Below are positions 1-7,638 of a DNA stretch of 21,582 bases, piece by piece. The position numbers and the translations under genes are program-made. The notes beneath the pieces are model-generated. The model was given only the letters and a program-made list of their open reading frames with translations. It had not been told where the DNA came from and searched no databases. The number at the start of each line of letters is the position of its first letter. Position 1 is the stretch's first letter. The stretch comes from Deltaproteobacteria bacterium (GTDB lineage: Bacteria; Desulfobacterota; Desulfarculia; Adiutricales; Adiutricaceae), in the NCBI GenBank assembly GCA_031279155.1, contig JAITJB010000144.1, positions 1 through 21,582 of the forward strand. The letters are read 5' to 3'.

Positions 1-882
1 CACGGCTAAGGATACGGAGGCGATAGCTCCCAAAAGAAGAGTCATGGCCTTGGCCGTGGCCTCAGCTGAAGCCATGACAGCTGATAGGTTATTTAAGAAA
101 AAGTCGTCGTCTTGATCCGGGGTCAGGTGGTGGCGCTCTCTTAAAAGGGTGCGGATGTCTTCTTCCAAGGTGGTCATGATCTCCGCTGAGGTAGCCTGGA
201 GCATGAGCATCCTAACTTGGCCTCGGAACTGGCTGCCGGCTAAGTAGCGCTGGGAGGCCGTGATCGGGACGATAGCCGTATCGTCTTGATCTCGACCGTC
301 AAGACTTTGACCCTTAGCCGCCAAGACCCCCTCAACGGTAAAGGGGACATTGCGCAGCCTCAGGGAGCGACCTACGACATCTGTGGTGCCAAAGAGTTCT
401 TTGGCCGTGCTCTGGCCTAGCCAGACCGATCTTGAGGCCGACTGGACGTCTAGGTCGTCTAAGGGCCGACCTTGTTCCACCTCCCAGGATCTGACGGTCA
501 AAAAGTCTTGATTGACGCCCATGACCATGGTGTTCCAGTTTTGGCCGCCGGCCACCAGTTGGATGTAATTGTTGACGACCGGGCTGACCGCGTTAACGCC
601 TGGTAGCTCGGCTAAGGCCTTGGCGTCGCTTTCGTTTAAAGTGTGACGGCTCCCAGAGCCAGAGCGCACCCCTGAGGTATTCTGAAATCCGGCTAAGATG
701 ATAAAGACGTTGGTACCTAAGGCGTCGACTTGTTTTTTAACGGTCACCCTAGTTCCTTCGCCCACAGCTAGCATCAATACGACGGCGGCCACGCCGATGA
801 CCATGCCTAGCATGGTCAGAAAAGAGCGCAGACGATTAGCCCCGATGGCCCGGATGGCTTCTAGAAGCATGGCCCAAAACAT
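1..882 (-). CDS. macB: MacB-type ABC transporter permease (3' part cut by window edge)
   Basis: Inner-membrane permease of a MacAB-like export system. The open frame runs from an ATG at 882 to base 1 (294 codons) without a stop, so the C-terminal part lies outside. The N-terminus MFWAMLLEAIRAIGANRLRS is followed by a hydrophobic segment (about residues 20-42, TMLGMVIGVAAVVLMLAVG), typical of TM1 of MacB/FtsX-type permeases. A long extracytoplasmic domain of the MacB_PCD kind follows (VNAVSPVV, WLGQSTAKELFG, VVGRSLRLRN). The last visible residues (AKAMTLLLGAIASVSLAV) match the start of the FtsX domain and its second TM. The start overlaps the ATPase stop by one base (TAATG), indicating translational coupling. 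In E. coli MacB the ATPase and permease are one chain; here they are two. The substrate cannot be read from sequence. Confidence 0.9.
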   Translation of the reverse strand, partial: MFWAMLLEAIRAIGANRLRSFLTMLGMVIGVAAVVLMLAVGEGTRVTVKKQVDALGTNVFIILAGFQNTSGVRSGSGSRHTLNESDAKALAELPGVNAVSPVVNNYIQLVAGGQNWNTMVMGVNQDFLTVRSWEVEQGRPLDDLDVQSASRSVWLGQSTAKELFGTTDVVGRSLRLRNVPFTVEGVLAAKGQSLDGRDQDDTAIVPITASQRYLAGSQFRGQVRMLMLQATSAEIMTTLEEDIRTLLRERHHLTPDQDDDFFLNNLSAVMASAEATAKAMTLLLGAIASVSLAV

Positions 883-1583
883 TATGGCCTCCGTCGGTTG
901 ACCACAGGGCTGTCTTCAACTAGAAGCCCGTCGTGAAACCTAGCTAGGCGCCGGGCGCAGGCGGCGACGTCGGGCTCGTGGGTGACGACGACTAGACTTA
1001 GTCCCTGTTCGTTAAGTTCAATGAATAGTTTCATGATTTCGTCGCTGTTGACGCTATCGAGGTTACCGGTGGGCTCGTCGGCTAAAATCAGGCTAGGGTC
1101 AGCGGCCAGGGCCCTGGCGATAGCCGCCCTTTGCTGCTGGCCTCCGGAGACTTGATTGGGCCGGTGGCTGGCCCAAGGCCCTAAACCAACCCGGTCTAAG
1201 AGTTCCATGGCTTTTTTTCGGCGCTTATCCGACGGGACCTTGGCATAGAGTAGCGGCAGGGAAACGTTTTCCAAAAGGTCGGCTCTAGGCAGTAAATTAA
1301 AGCCCTGAAAGACGAAGCCTAGGTAGCGGTTGCGGCGCAGGGCCAGCTGATCGGCTGAGAGATCTTTAACCGACTCGCCCAAGAGGCGGTAAGTGCCGCT
1401 GGAGGGGACGTCGAGACAGCCTAAGATGTTCATGAAAGTCGATTTGCCCGAGCCCGAGGGGCCCATTATGGCCACAAATTCCCCTTCCACTAGGTTGAAG
1501 TCTACTCCGTGCAGGACCTCAAGATCCCCGGCGCCGGTATGGTAGGTCTTCTTCAGATCTTTGGTTTCGATTACTGACGCCAT
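882..1583 (-). CDS. MacB/LolD-type ABC transporter ATP-binding protein
   Basis: Cytoplasmic ATPase subunit of the MacAB-like exporter, 233 aa, full length for the LolD/MacB nucleotide-binding family. Visible motifs are Walker A GPSGSGKST (residues 41-49), Q-loop VFQGFNLLP (Q93), ABC signature VSGGQQQR (145-152), Walker B LILADEPT (165-172) and the switch histidine in VVVTHEP (about 202). It begins with ATG at 1583, five bases after the macA stop, and its own stop overlaps the permease start, so the order macA, ATPase, permease is a single operon. A LolD identity is possible from the sequence alone, but the adjacent MacA-type adaptor favours a MacAB-type tripartite exporter. Confidence 0.93.
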   Translation of the reverse strand: MASVIETKDLKKTYHTGAGDLEVLHGVDFNLVEGEFVAIMGPSGSGKSTFMNILGCLDVPSSGTYRLLGESVKDLSADQLALRRNRYLGFVFQGFNLLPRADLLENVSLPLLYAKVPSDKRRKKAMELLDRVGLGPWASHRPNQVSGGQQQRAAIARALAADPSLILADEPTGNLDSVNSDEIMKLFIELNEQGLSLVVVTHEPDVAACARRLARFHDGLLVEDSPVVNRRRP

Positions 1584-1588
1584 GATGG

Positions 1589-2920
1589 TTATCTTCTCGC
1601 CCCGCCGGGGCCCATGCCTGTGCTCATGAGGGTGCGATCGGCGGCTGGTAGGTTTTCGCCTATGACCACGAAATCGCCAGACTTAAGACCGCCGCTTTTA
1701 ACGATCGTAAACCTAAGATCGGTCGCCCCCAAGGTGAGTTCCAGGGGTCTTATTTTGCCATCAGGGTCTTGGACGTAAACTTTACCATGGTTTTCCTCTT
1801 GAGGGGTTTGCTCTTTAACGGTTTGACCCTGGTTGTCTGGAGCTTGATTGCTTAATTTTTCGCGATTTTCCCTTTGGGGAGCTCGATCGGAAGCTAGGTT
1901 TGGCGTATCGGGCTTTTGACTTGCGGCGCCATTGGGGGCTTTGGGGGCCTCAGAACCATTACTTTCTTGGGCTTTGGGGGTAGGGGGCGTTGCGGGAAGA
2001 TTTGTTGGCCGGTAATTTAAAGCCGAGTTGGGAACTAATAAGACATTGTCCTCACGGTAGAGCTCGATATCGACGTAGGCGGTCATACCTGGTAGTAACT
2101 TTAAGTCGGGGTTTTCCACGTCGATAACCACGTCGTAGGTCACAACGTTAGAGGTTATGGTGGGATTTAGGCGGATCTGCCTAAGTTTTCCGCTAAAGGT
2201 ATCGCCAGGGAAGGCGTCAACAGTAAAGATGACGTCTAAGCCGGGGACTAGGCTTCCGATGTCAGCCTCAGCGAAGCTAGCGTTAATTTGCATCTTGGTT
2301 AAGTCGCCAGCGATATTAATTAAGGTTGGGGTCTGAAAGCTGGCGGCAACCGTCTGGCCGACATCCACGCCTCGATTAATGACCACCCCATCGACGGGGG
2401 AGATTATGCGGGTATTATTAAGGTTATAGAGATCTTGGGCCATGGAGGCCTCATGCTGGGCAACCGTAGCCTTGGCCATCTCTAAGTTAGCTTGGGCCGT
2501 ATCAAATTCTTCCTTTGTTGAGGTCTTGGCCTGATAGAGCTTTTCCTGGCGGTCAAATTTGAGCTGAGCCAACTTGAGCTGGGCCATGGAGTTGGCCAGG
2601 TTAGCTTTGGACATATCGACTTTAGCTTTAAATAATTGGTCATCTAAAATCATTAGAAGTTGACCGGCCTCAACTTTATCATTAAAATCAACATAAAGTT
2701 CTTGAATAGTCCCGGAGATTTGGGTGCCGACGTTAACGACCATGACCGGGTTGATGGTCCCGGTAGCCCCAACGGCGATCCTAAGCTGACCATTTGTTAC
2801 CCTCTGGGTGCGGTAAATATTATCCACTCCATTTTGGCTGACCTTACGGTAAATAAGGTAAGAACCAGCTAATACAACCGCCAGAACAATCAGTAAAATT
2901 ACTAGTTTTTTAGCTTTCAT
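1589..2920 (-). CDS. macA: MacA-type periplasmic adaptor (membrane fusion protein)
   Basis: Periplasmic adaptor linking the inner-membrane ABC transporter to an outer-membrane channel. It is 443 aa, against about 370 in E. coli MacA. One N-terminal membrane anchor (residues 6-24, LVILLIVLAVVLAGSYLIY) is followed by the first half of a lipoyl/barrel-sandwich domain (GTINPVMVVNVGTQISGTI, 54-72), an alpha-hairpin coiled coil (about 95-170), the second lipoyl half (ISPVDGVVINRGVDVGQTV, 173-191), a beta-barrel (about 205-290) and a membrane-proximal domain. Residues 307-379 are a Pro/Gln/Asn/Glu-rich segment between LVPNSALNYRPT and VYVQDPDGKIRPLEL, which explains the extra length. It is first of the three operon genes. 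No clear Shine-Dalgarno precedes the ATG, although AAGGCG lies about 12 bases upstream. Substrate unknown. Confidence 0.92.
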   Translation of the reverse strand: MKAKKLVILLIVLAVVLAGSYLIYRKVSQNGVDNIYRTQRVTNGQLRIAVGATGTINPVMVVNVGTQISGTIQELYVDFNDKVEAGQLLMILDDQLFKAKVDMSKANLANSMAQLKLAQLKFDRQEKLYQAKTSTKEEFDTAQANLEMAKATVAQHEASMAQDLYNLNNTRIISPVDGVVINRGVDVGQTVAASFQTPTLINIAGDLTKMQINASFAEADIGSLVPGLDVIFTVDAFPGDTFSGKLRQIRLNPTITSNVVTYDVVIDVENPDLKLLPGMTAYVDIELYREDNVLLVPNSALNYRPTNLPATPPTPKAQESNGSEAPKAPNGAASQKPDTPNLASDRAPQRENREKLSNQAPDNQGQTVKEQTPQEENHGKVYVQDPDGKIRPLELTLGATDLRFTIVKSGGLKSGDFVVIGENLPAADRTLMSTGMGPGGARR

Positions 2921-3080
2921 AACCGTCCAACGCCTTATTGGGATAGCCTTAAATCGAGTTTCCTCGCGGCTAATTTTGCGGCCCTAACCGGACCCGCTAT
3001 CAAAGACATCAAGCTTAGTAGCAAAAAGTGTGCCCAAGCTATTTTAGGATAAATCTTAAAATTAATAATAAGATATTCAA

Positions 3081-4730
3081 TTAAGACTGGTTTTCAAGCT
3101 CAGCCCAAGCTTTGGGCAAATAGCCGGCTATCTCGTCGGGGGTAAGGCCCACCGGGCTTTGGGCCGAAGCGGCCAGATCGCCTGCTAGGCCGTGGAGATA
3201 GACGGCCAGGCCAGAGGCCTGGAAAGCCGGGAGATTTTGGGCCAAAAGCCCGGTCAGAAGACCGGTTAAGACGTCGCCAGTGCCGCCGGTGGCTAAGATG
3301 GGGTTGCCACTGGTATTGATCATAAAAGAGCCGTCAGGCGCAGCTATTATAGTGTATTGCCCTTTAAGGACGGCTACGGCCTTAAATTTTTGGGCCAGGG
3401 TAATGGCGCTAGCATAGCGGTTTTCATTGACCTTGGCCGGGGTACAACCCAAGAGCCGCCCGGCTTCGCCGGGATGGGGGGTAATGACCCTAGGGGCAAC
3501 TTCCAATAGCTTATTTTGGTTCGGGCCCTCTAAGGAGGCGCCTTGGGTTTCTACTAAGGAAGCTAGGTTAGTTAGGGCGTCAGCATCTAAAACCAAGGGT
3601 TTATTTAAACTCGAGACTATTTGTTTAACAAAGATAGAGGGTTTTGGTCCTAGACCCAAGCCCGGCCCCAAACCTAAGGCCTGGCAATTTTCCATAAAAG
3701 ATAAAAGGGTTTGGTAAGCCGTAGCTCCGGGCAAACAGTCGGTCTCATCGGGCAGCGATAGGGTCATGGCCCCGGTCAGTTTGGTTTTAAAGATATCGCC
3801 GGCGGAATCAAGGTGGGCGGCTGTGATAAGGCCGCAGCCCGAACGCTGGGCGCCTAAGGCCGCCAAAGCCAGGGCCCCGGTTTTGCCGCCTGCTCCCCCG
3901 GCGACCACGGCGTGGCCAAAGACGCCCTTATGCCCCCAAGGCGGCCTCGGGGGCAGGAAGGTTTTGGCCAAAGCGCTATCTAATAATAGACCTTGCGGCG
4001 GGCGCTCTTTAAACATCTGGGCACAGAGGCCGATATCACCGAGTCTGACTTGGCCTGATAATTTAGGGCCATTATTTAAAAATAAGCCAATTTTATACGT
4101 ACCAAGGCTGACCGTAAGATTAGCCGCTAAAACTTCCGGGCCGCAAGAACCATCAGAACTTGAAAGGCCGGAGGGCAGATCGACGGCTAGGACGCTAGTT
4201 TTAGGGTTTTGGGCTTTATATTGGGCTGCGGCCATTAAGACCCTAGAGGGCTGACCGCTTAGCGGTCGATCGAGGCCGGTCCCAAAAATGGCGTCGATTA
4301 TGAGATCTGAGGCCAGAAAATCCGGCAGGGGATCGCTATCATCTTGGATGATTTTTGGGCTTAAGCCCAGTTTTTGGGCTAAAAGGTAATTTTGACCCGC
4401 GTCGCCGCGTGGCTCTTTACCGGGCGAGGTGATTAGGTAAGAGAGGACCTTATGGCCTAAGTTAGAAAAAAGCCTAGATAAAACCCAACCATCGCCGCCA
4501 TTTTGGCCGGGGCCGCACAGGATGACTATCTTTTTGGCCGGATATTTTAGTTCTGGCCAAAAGTCCAGCGCATGAGTAAAAATTGACCGGCCAGCGTTTT
4601 CCATTAGAACTAAGCCTATAAGGCCAAATTCTTCGATGGCTACCCGGTCGAGCTCCTGGCTCTGGCTAGTGAGGGTGACGTATTTTGGGGAGGGCAAGGT
4701 AAAATCGCTATTTTTTGTGTAAAAAGCCAA
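3081..4730 (-). CDS. nnr: Bifunctional NAD(P)H-hydrate epimerase / ADP-dependent NAD(P)HX dehydratase
   Basis: Repairs hydrated NADH/NADPH (NADHX, NADPHX). The N-terminal YjeF_N domain epimerises the R and S forms; the C-terminal ribokinase-like domain dehydrates the S form using ADP. The protein is 549 aa, typical for the fusion. Visible features are GPGQNGGDGWVLSRL (about residue 73) in the epimerase, and in the dehydratase VVAGGAGGKTGALALA, GLGPGLG, LVLDADAL, ITPHPGEAGRLLG, VLKGQYTIIAAPDG and the ATP/ADP site GGTGDVLTGLLTGLLA. The GPGLG loop is locally expanded (GLGPGLGLGP). The start is a TTG at 4730, chosen because AAGGAG lies six bases upstream and no ATG fits. It stands alone on this strand between macA (160-bp gap) and the DUF364 gene. 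Confidence 0.95.
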   Translation of the reverse strand: MAFYTKNSDFTLPSPKYVTLTSQSQELDRVAIEEFGLIGLVLMENAGRSIFTHALDFWPELKYPAKKIVILCGPGQNGGDGWVLSRLFSNLGHKVLSYLITSPGKEPRGDAGQNYLLAQKLGLSPKIIQDDSDPLPDFLASDLIIDAIFGTGLDRPLSGQPSRVLMAAAQYKAQNPKTSVLAVDLPSGLSSSDGSCGPEVLAANLTVSLGTYKIGLFLNNGPKLSGQVRLGDIGLCAQMFKERPPQGLLLDSALAKTFLPPRPPWGHKGVFGHAVVAGGAGGKTGALALAALGAQRSGCGLITAAHLDSAGDIFKTKLTGAMTLSLPDETDCLPGATAYQTLLSFMENCQALGLGPGLGLGPKPSIFVKQIVSSLNKPLVLDADALTNLASLVETQGASLEGPNQNKLLEVAPRVITPHPGEAGRLLGCTPAKVNENRYASAITLAQKFKAVAVLKGQYTIIAAPDGSFMINTSGNPILATGGTGDVLTGLLTGLLAQNLPAFQASGLAVYLHGLAGDLAASAQSPVGLTPDEIAGYLPKAWAELENQS

Positions 4731-4810
4731 AATAGACTCCTTAATACTAGCATGTAATCGGTAAAAATATGGTTAAAATCTAGTTAAGTAAGGTTCAGGT
4801 TAGGGTTTGT

Positions 4811-4877
4811 AGTAAAGGCGCACTAAAGATCGCAGTAAAATTCACAGTAAAGTCCACACTAAAGTCCAAACTAAAGT
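4811..4877. repeat. Degenerate 12-bp tandem repeat, about 5.6 copies
   Basis: Successive units read agtaaaggcgc (11), actaaagatcgc, agtaaaattcac, agtaaagtccac, actaaagtccaa and then actaaagttcag, which runs a few bases into the stop codon of the DUF364 gene. The consensus is about ASTAAAGTCCAC. It fills most of the gap between the DUF364 stop and nnr and looks like a decaying minisatellite. No function is evident. Confidence 0.8.
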
Positions 4878-5657
4878 TCAGGGGCTAGGGGCTAGAAGGT
4901 TAATCCGATGGGTCAGGTGGCGATTAAAATCAAACATACCTTGGGCCGAGAGCTTGATATCGTTGGCTAAAGCTTCATAATCGAAAATTAAAGATCCAGA
5001 TAGGCCTGTTATCCCAAATTGAAATAATTTTGGACAAAGTGGTACACTGGGCCCGACCAAAAAAGTCTGGGCCTGGCTCGATAGTTCTAAGAGCCTAGGC
5101 ACAGTTTTATTCATGATGGAGCTGCCGGTAATGAAGACGACGTCACAAGAGGGCAGGAGGAATTCGGCGGCTTGGTCAGGGTAGTCGCCCTCTTGGGGCA
5201 AGCGCTCAAATATTAAGAGTTCGGAAGCGGCTTGTTTTATATTTTCTAGCTTGGGAAAATGACCGATAACGCCGACCTTGCGGTTTTTGACGCGGGGTAA
5301 AAATATATCAAAGGCGTTACCCTCTGAGGCCATCGAGGCGTCAGAAGCCGATTTAAAGGTAGCGGCCAAAGAAGCGTTGACGCATGATAGGCCCATGGCA
5401 ACATCGGCCGGCTCCCAGGATTTAAGAAGATTAGCCACTTCTTTGGCGGGCCTCCCGATGACGTCAGTCGGCTTAGGGGCGCAATCAGGCTTGGATCCGG
5501 GGAGAAAGTGAGCCAAACCATAGCCGCCTGGTCTATCAATGGCCATAAGATTCCAGTAACGGCCTTTCAGGCAGTCAGTGACTAAAACATCATCAGGCAC
5601 GGAGTCTATCAGGGTCTGGTAGAATGACCAGGGCCCTTGGGGAAATATGTTGGAAAT
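4878..5657 (-). CDS. DUF364/DUF4213 Rossmann-like protein (putative heavy-metal chelation family)
   Basis: Cytoplasmic protein with an N-terminal DUF4213-like part (SVPDDVLVTDCLKGRYWNLM) and a C-terminal DUF364 Rossmann-like domain (NRKVGVIGHFP; DVVFITGSSIMNKTVPRLL; LVGPSVPLCPKLFQFGI; SGSLIFDYEAL). The family is annotated as putative heavy-metal chelation; no reaction is established here. The usual gene-finder start is the GTG at 5600 (240 aa), but no Shine-Dalgarno precedes it and family members have about 20 residues before SVPDD. The frame stays open upstream to an ATT at 5657, six bases after a perfect AAGGAGG, giving a 259-aa product beginning (M)SNIFPQGPWSFYQTLIDSVP. I therefore prefer the rare ATT start. 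Known ATT starts, such as infC, are usually autoregulated. Confidence 0.82.
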   Translation of the reverse strand: MSNIFPQGPWSFYQTLIDSVPDDVLVTDCLKGRYWNLMAIDRPGGYGLAHFLPGSKPDCAPKPTDVIGRPAKEVANLLKSWEPADVAMGLSCVNASLAATFKSASDASMASEGNAFDIFLPRVKNRKVGVIGHFPKLENIKQAASELLIFERLPQEGDYPDQAAEFLLPSCDVVFITGSSIMNKTVPRLLELSSQAQTFLVGPSVPLCPKLFQFGITGLSGSLIFDYEALANDIKLSAQGMFDFNRHLTHRINLLAPSP

Positions 5658-5663
5658 GGGGGG

Positions 5664-5670
5664 CCTCCTT
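5664..5670 (-). promoter_or_regulatory. Strong ribosome binding site AAGGAGG before an ATT start
   Basis: AAGGAGG on the minus strand, followed by six C residues and then ATT at 5657-5655 in frame with the DUF364 gene. No ATG, GTG or TTG lies at a suitable distance, so this site argues for initiation at ATT. Confidence 0.6.
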
Positions 5671-5758
5671 GTTGGCGATTTAAAACTTAATTTTAGGCGT
5701 TTACTAGTTTACTTTAAGTTTTAGGTTGGGGCAATGGCAGATGTCTGAGAAAAGCTCC

Positions 5759-5787
5759 TTGATAAAAAGTCTCGAAACGCCCATAAT
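5759..5787 (+). promoter_or_regulatory. Candidate sigma70-type promoter
   Basis: TTGATA (5759-5764), 17-bp spacer, CATAAT (5782-5787); each box matches the consensus at five of six positions. It would start transcription near 5795, giving a leader of roughly 360 nt before the DUF2156 gene that spans the 30-bp repeats and inverted repeats. Confidence 0.4.
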
Positions 5788-5880
5788 AAAATGCGGTCTG
5801 ATGACCTGCGGCTTTATGGGTCTTAAGCTATATCAATCATTTAAAGCTAAGTACCAAGATATTATTATAAATTTTATATA

Positions 5881-5899
5881 TAGCAACATTTAGTTGCTA
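5881..5899. repeat. 7-bp perfect inverted repeat TAGCAAC-attta-GTTGCTA
   Basis: Arms at 5881-5887 and 5893-5899 with a 5-nt loop, next to a very AT-rich tract (5860-5882). There is no T-run on the plus side. On the minus side it is followed by TATATAAAATTT, a poor terminator. It may be a protein site or a short hairpin in the leader. Confidence 0.4.
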
Positions 5900-5927
5900 C
5901 GGGCTATATTGAGCAGGCTAGGCCTGA

Positions 5928-6017
5928 TCGGGTTATGATGGCCCGGGCTATGATTGACCGGGTCACGATGGCCCGGACTGTGACCGACCGGGTTATGATA
6001 GCCTAGGCTATGATTGA
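5928..6017. repeat. Three tandem copies of a 30-bp repeat
   Basis: Units at 5928-5957, 5958-5987 and 5988-6017 start YCGGGTYAYGATGGCCCGG and end with a variant of CTATGATTGA; a fourth, degraded copy begins at 6018. Copies 1 and 3 are the closest. The unit is a multiple of three, and one plus frame reads as a 10-residue periodic peptide (MARAMIDRV-like), but this frame soon meets TAG and lacks a start, so it is not called as a gene. Confidence 0.85.
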
Positions 6018-6041
6018 TCGGGGTTACGATCGACTGCGATG

Positions 6042-6120
6042 GGCTTTTTCTTAGATCTAAGCATATCTAAGAAGGCCAAAGCGGGATTGGCCAAAGTCTG
6101 GCCATTATGGCCTTGATAAT
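6042..6120 (+). promoter_or_regulatory. Stacked inverted repeats upstream of the DUF2156 gene
   Basis: TTCTTAGAT (6048-6056) pairs with ATCTAAGAA (6065-6073), 9 bp perfect, with outer GGC/GCC. GGCCAA (6074-6079) pairs with TTGGCC (6087-6092), and a further GGCC-attat-GGCC follows. Together they could form a series of hairpins in the leader RNA of the gene at 6159. It matches no riboswitch class I recognise. Confidence 0.45.
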
Positions 6121-6158
6121 CCCGGGCGCGAGCTCTGGGGCCTGTTTGGGAGACTTTG

Positions 6159-7037
6159 ATGACTTTTAAAACCCTCACCTTAGAAGACCGAGCCATATTT
6201 TGCCAACAGGAAATGCGGCGGCCACTTTTGACCTCCGACGCCAACTTTACTAATATGTTTATTTGGCAAGGCTTTTATAATTTTTCCTGGGCGTCTGCCC
6301 ACGGCTGCCTTTGCGTCATATCCAACCCCCAAAGCGGGGCCCCATTTGCCATGCCGCCCTTAGGGGAAGGCGACCGACTTAAGGCTACGGAATTTCTCGT
6401 AGATAATATGGAAAACCCCAAGCTCTCGAGGATCCCAAAGGACTTGGCTGCGGAAATTATCGAGGCCCATCCCCAATGGCGGCTCGAGGCCGACGTCGAT
6501 AACTACGATTACCTCTATTCGGCGGAAAAACTCATTACTCTGAGCGGTCGACGCATGCACCAAAAAAAGAACCACTATAATCATTTTATCCAAAATAACC
6601 GCTTTGAGGTGCTTTATGTCAATGAAGACCTCCATGACGAGCTACAGGCCGTTGAGGCCAAGTGGCTGACTTCTAAAACCGAAAAAATAGGCCCAGACTC
6701 CCATCTTTTAATGGAGCAAGAGGCGGTCCATCAGCTTTTGGAAAATTTTCGGGCCTTAGAGGTCCAGGGGCTGGCCATTAGGATCGATGGCCGCATCGAA
6801 GCTTTCACCTTAGGCGAGGTCTTAAACCCAGAGACCGCTTTAATCCACGTGGAAAAGGGTAACCCCAACATCAGAGGTATTTACGTGGCTCTCTGTTCTT
6901 TCTTTTGTAAAAATTATTATAGCGATAAGATTTATATAAATAGGGAGCAGGATCTTGGATTACCTGGATTAAGAAAATCAAAAGAATCTTTGAAGCCAGT
7001 TATTATGGCTGAAAAATTTAATATATACCCACAATAA
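6159..7037 (+). CDS. DUF2156 / LPG-synthase C-terminal domain protein (GNAT-like)
   Basis: Probable acyl/aminoacyl-transferase-fold protein, 292 aa, of the DUF2156 family, which is related to the catalytic domain of MprF (phosphatidylglycerol lysyltransferase). The family hallmark is the central YDYLYSAEKLITLSGRRMHQ stretch followed by KKNHYNHF, then AIRIDGRIEAFTLGEVLNPE and ALIHVEKGNPNIRGIY in the GNAT-like second half, ending with YINREQDLGLPGLRKSKESL. It has no membrane segments, unlike full MprF, so it is soluble and its substrate is unknown. The ATG at 6159 is preferred over the TTG three bases earlier because GGGAG ends six bases before it. It is followed after 32 bp by the LysM lipoprotein gene and may be cotranscribed with it. 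Confidence 0.88.
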   Translation: MTFKTLTLEDRAIFCQQEMRRPLLTSDANFTNMFIWQGFYNFSWASAHGCLCVISNPQSGAPFAMPPLGEGDRLKATEFLVDNMENPKLSRIPKDLAAEIIEAHPQWRLEADVDNYDYLYSAEKLITLSGRRMHQKKNHYNHFIQNNRFEVLYVNEDLHDELQAVEAKWLTSKTEKIGPDSHLLMEQEAVHQLLENFRALEVQGLAIRIDGRIEAFTLGEVLNPETALIHVEKGNPNIRGIYVALCSFFCKNYYSDKIYINREQDLGLPGLRKSKESLKPVIMAEKFNIYPQ

Positions 7038-7069
7038 TCTAAAAAATAAAAATGATTTTTGGAGACTTC

Positions 7070-7549
7070 ATGAGGCAGAAATTAATTGATTTAACTATAA
7101 AATTTAGGAAAATAAATCTAGCTATCATTTCAGCTGTCATCTTAACGGCCATGGTGGGCTGGTTACCTGGTTGTACCGGGGTTTCCGAGGAGGATATCCA
7201 AAAGCTCAGAGAGGAAAACCAAACTCTGGCCGTCCAGTTGGAAATGGAAAAAAAGGAAGCCGAAATTCTTAACCGGGCCCTAACTAACGTCTACCGAGAG
7301 CGAGACCGACTGGTCGATCTATTAAGTGGTCCGCCGCCTAAGTTAGAAGAAGATACCGTAGCAGAATCGGAAACTGGCTCGGAAGCTAACCGAAGGGTTC
7401 ACGTGGTTAAGGTCGGGGAGACCTTGAGCGTTATCGCCAGCCGCTATCGGACCACGGTGCCGATTTTACTGGACCTAAATCCCTTTTTAATGAGCCGTAA
7501 CAATTATATGGTTTGGGTTAACGATAGGCTAGCGCTGCCGGCTAACTAA
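7070..7549 (+). CDS. LysM-domain lipoprotein with coiled coil
   Basis: Envelope protein of 159 aa. The signal peptide runs to a lipobox-like LPGC with the lipidated cysteine at residue 35 (hydrophobic core about 17-33, NLAIISAVILTAMVGW). A heptad-like coiled coil follows (about 39-85, EEDIQKLREENQTLAVQLEM), then a Glu-rich linker, then one C-terminal LysM peptidoglycan-binding domain (VHVVKVGETLSVIASRYR, then LNPFL, VNDRLALPAN). The ATG at 7070 is chosen because GGAG lies five bases upstream; an in-frame ATG at 7052 has no ribosome site and would lengthen the signal peptide. It probably tethers to, or senses, the cell wall. A terminator follows directly. Confidence 0.87.
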   Translation: MRQKLIDLTIKFRKINLAIISAVILTAMVGWLPGCTGVSEEDIQKLREENQTLAVQLEMEKKEAEILNRALTNVYRERDRLVDLLSGPPPKLEEDTVAESETGSEANRRVHVVKVGETLSVIASRYRTTVPILLDLNPFLMSRNNYMVWVNDRLALPAN

Positions 7550-7566
7550 AAGAGCGGCCAAAAAAT

Positions 7567-7603
7567 AGCTACCTTAGCCAATAAAATTTGGCTTAGCTTT
7601 TTT
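7567..7603 (+). terminator. Rho-independent terminator after the LysM lipoprotein gene
   Basis: Outer stem AGCTA/TAGCT (7567-7571, 7594-7598), inner stem AGCCAA/TTGGCT (7576-7581, 7588-7593) with a 4-nt bulge, then six T. It lies 18 bp after the stop codon and separates this gene from the beta-CASP gene. Confidence 0.65.
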
Positions 7604-7638
7604 GGGGTACGTTTTAAGGCCTTGGTGGGAGGATTGGT

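Larger units (their letters stand above)
5658..6158. other. Gene-free divergent region between the DUF364 and DUF2156 genes
   Basis: About 500 bp with no convincing ORF. In order it holds the DUF364 Shine-Dalgarno (5664-5670), a plus-strand promoter-like sequence (5759-5787), a 7-bp inverted repeat (5881-5899), three 30-bp direct repeats (5928-6017) and stacked inverted repeats (6042-6120) ending shortly before the DUF2156 gene. The short minus-strand ORF over 6008-6244 is antisense to the gene start and has no recognisable protein features. Confidence 0.7.

Noticed and set aside
3427..4254. Long plus-strand ORFs antisense to nnr (96 and 162 aa)
   Set aside because: They are shadows of nnr codon usage, Pro/Ala-rich with no domain and no ribosome sites. 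Similar antisense ORFs over moeA, fdhF, the hydN-like gene and yedF were rejected for the same reason.
5928..6017. Coding repeat peptide (MARAMIDRV-like) in the 30-bp array
   Set aside because: The frame is open only across the array and meets TAG in the third unit; there is no start or ribosome site.
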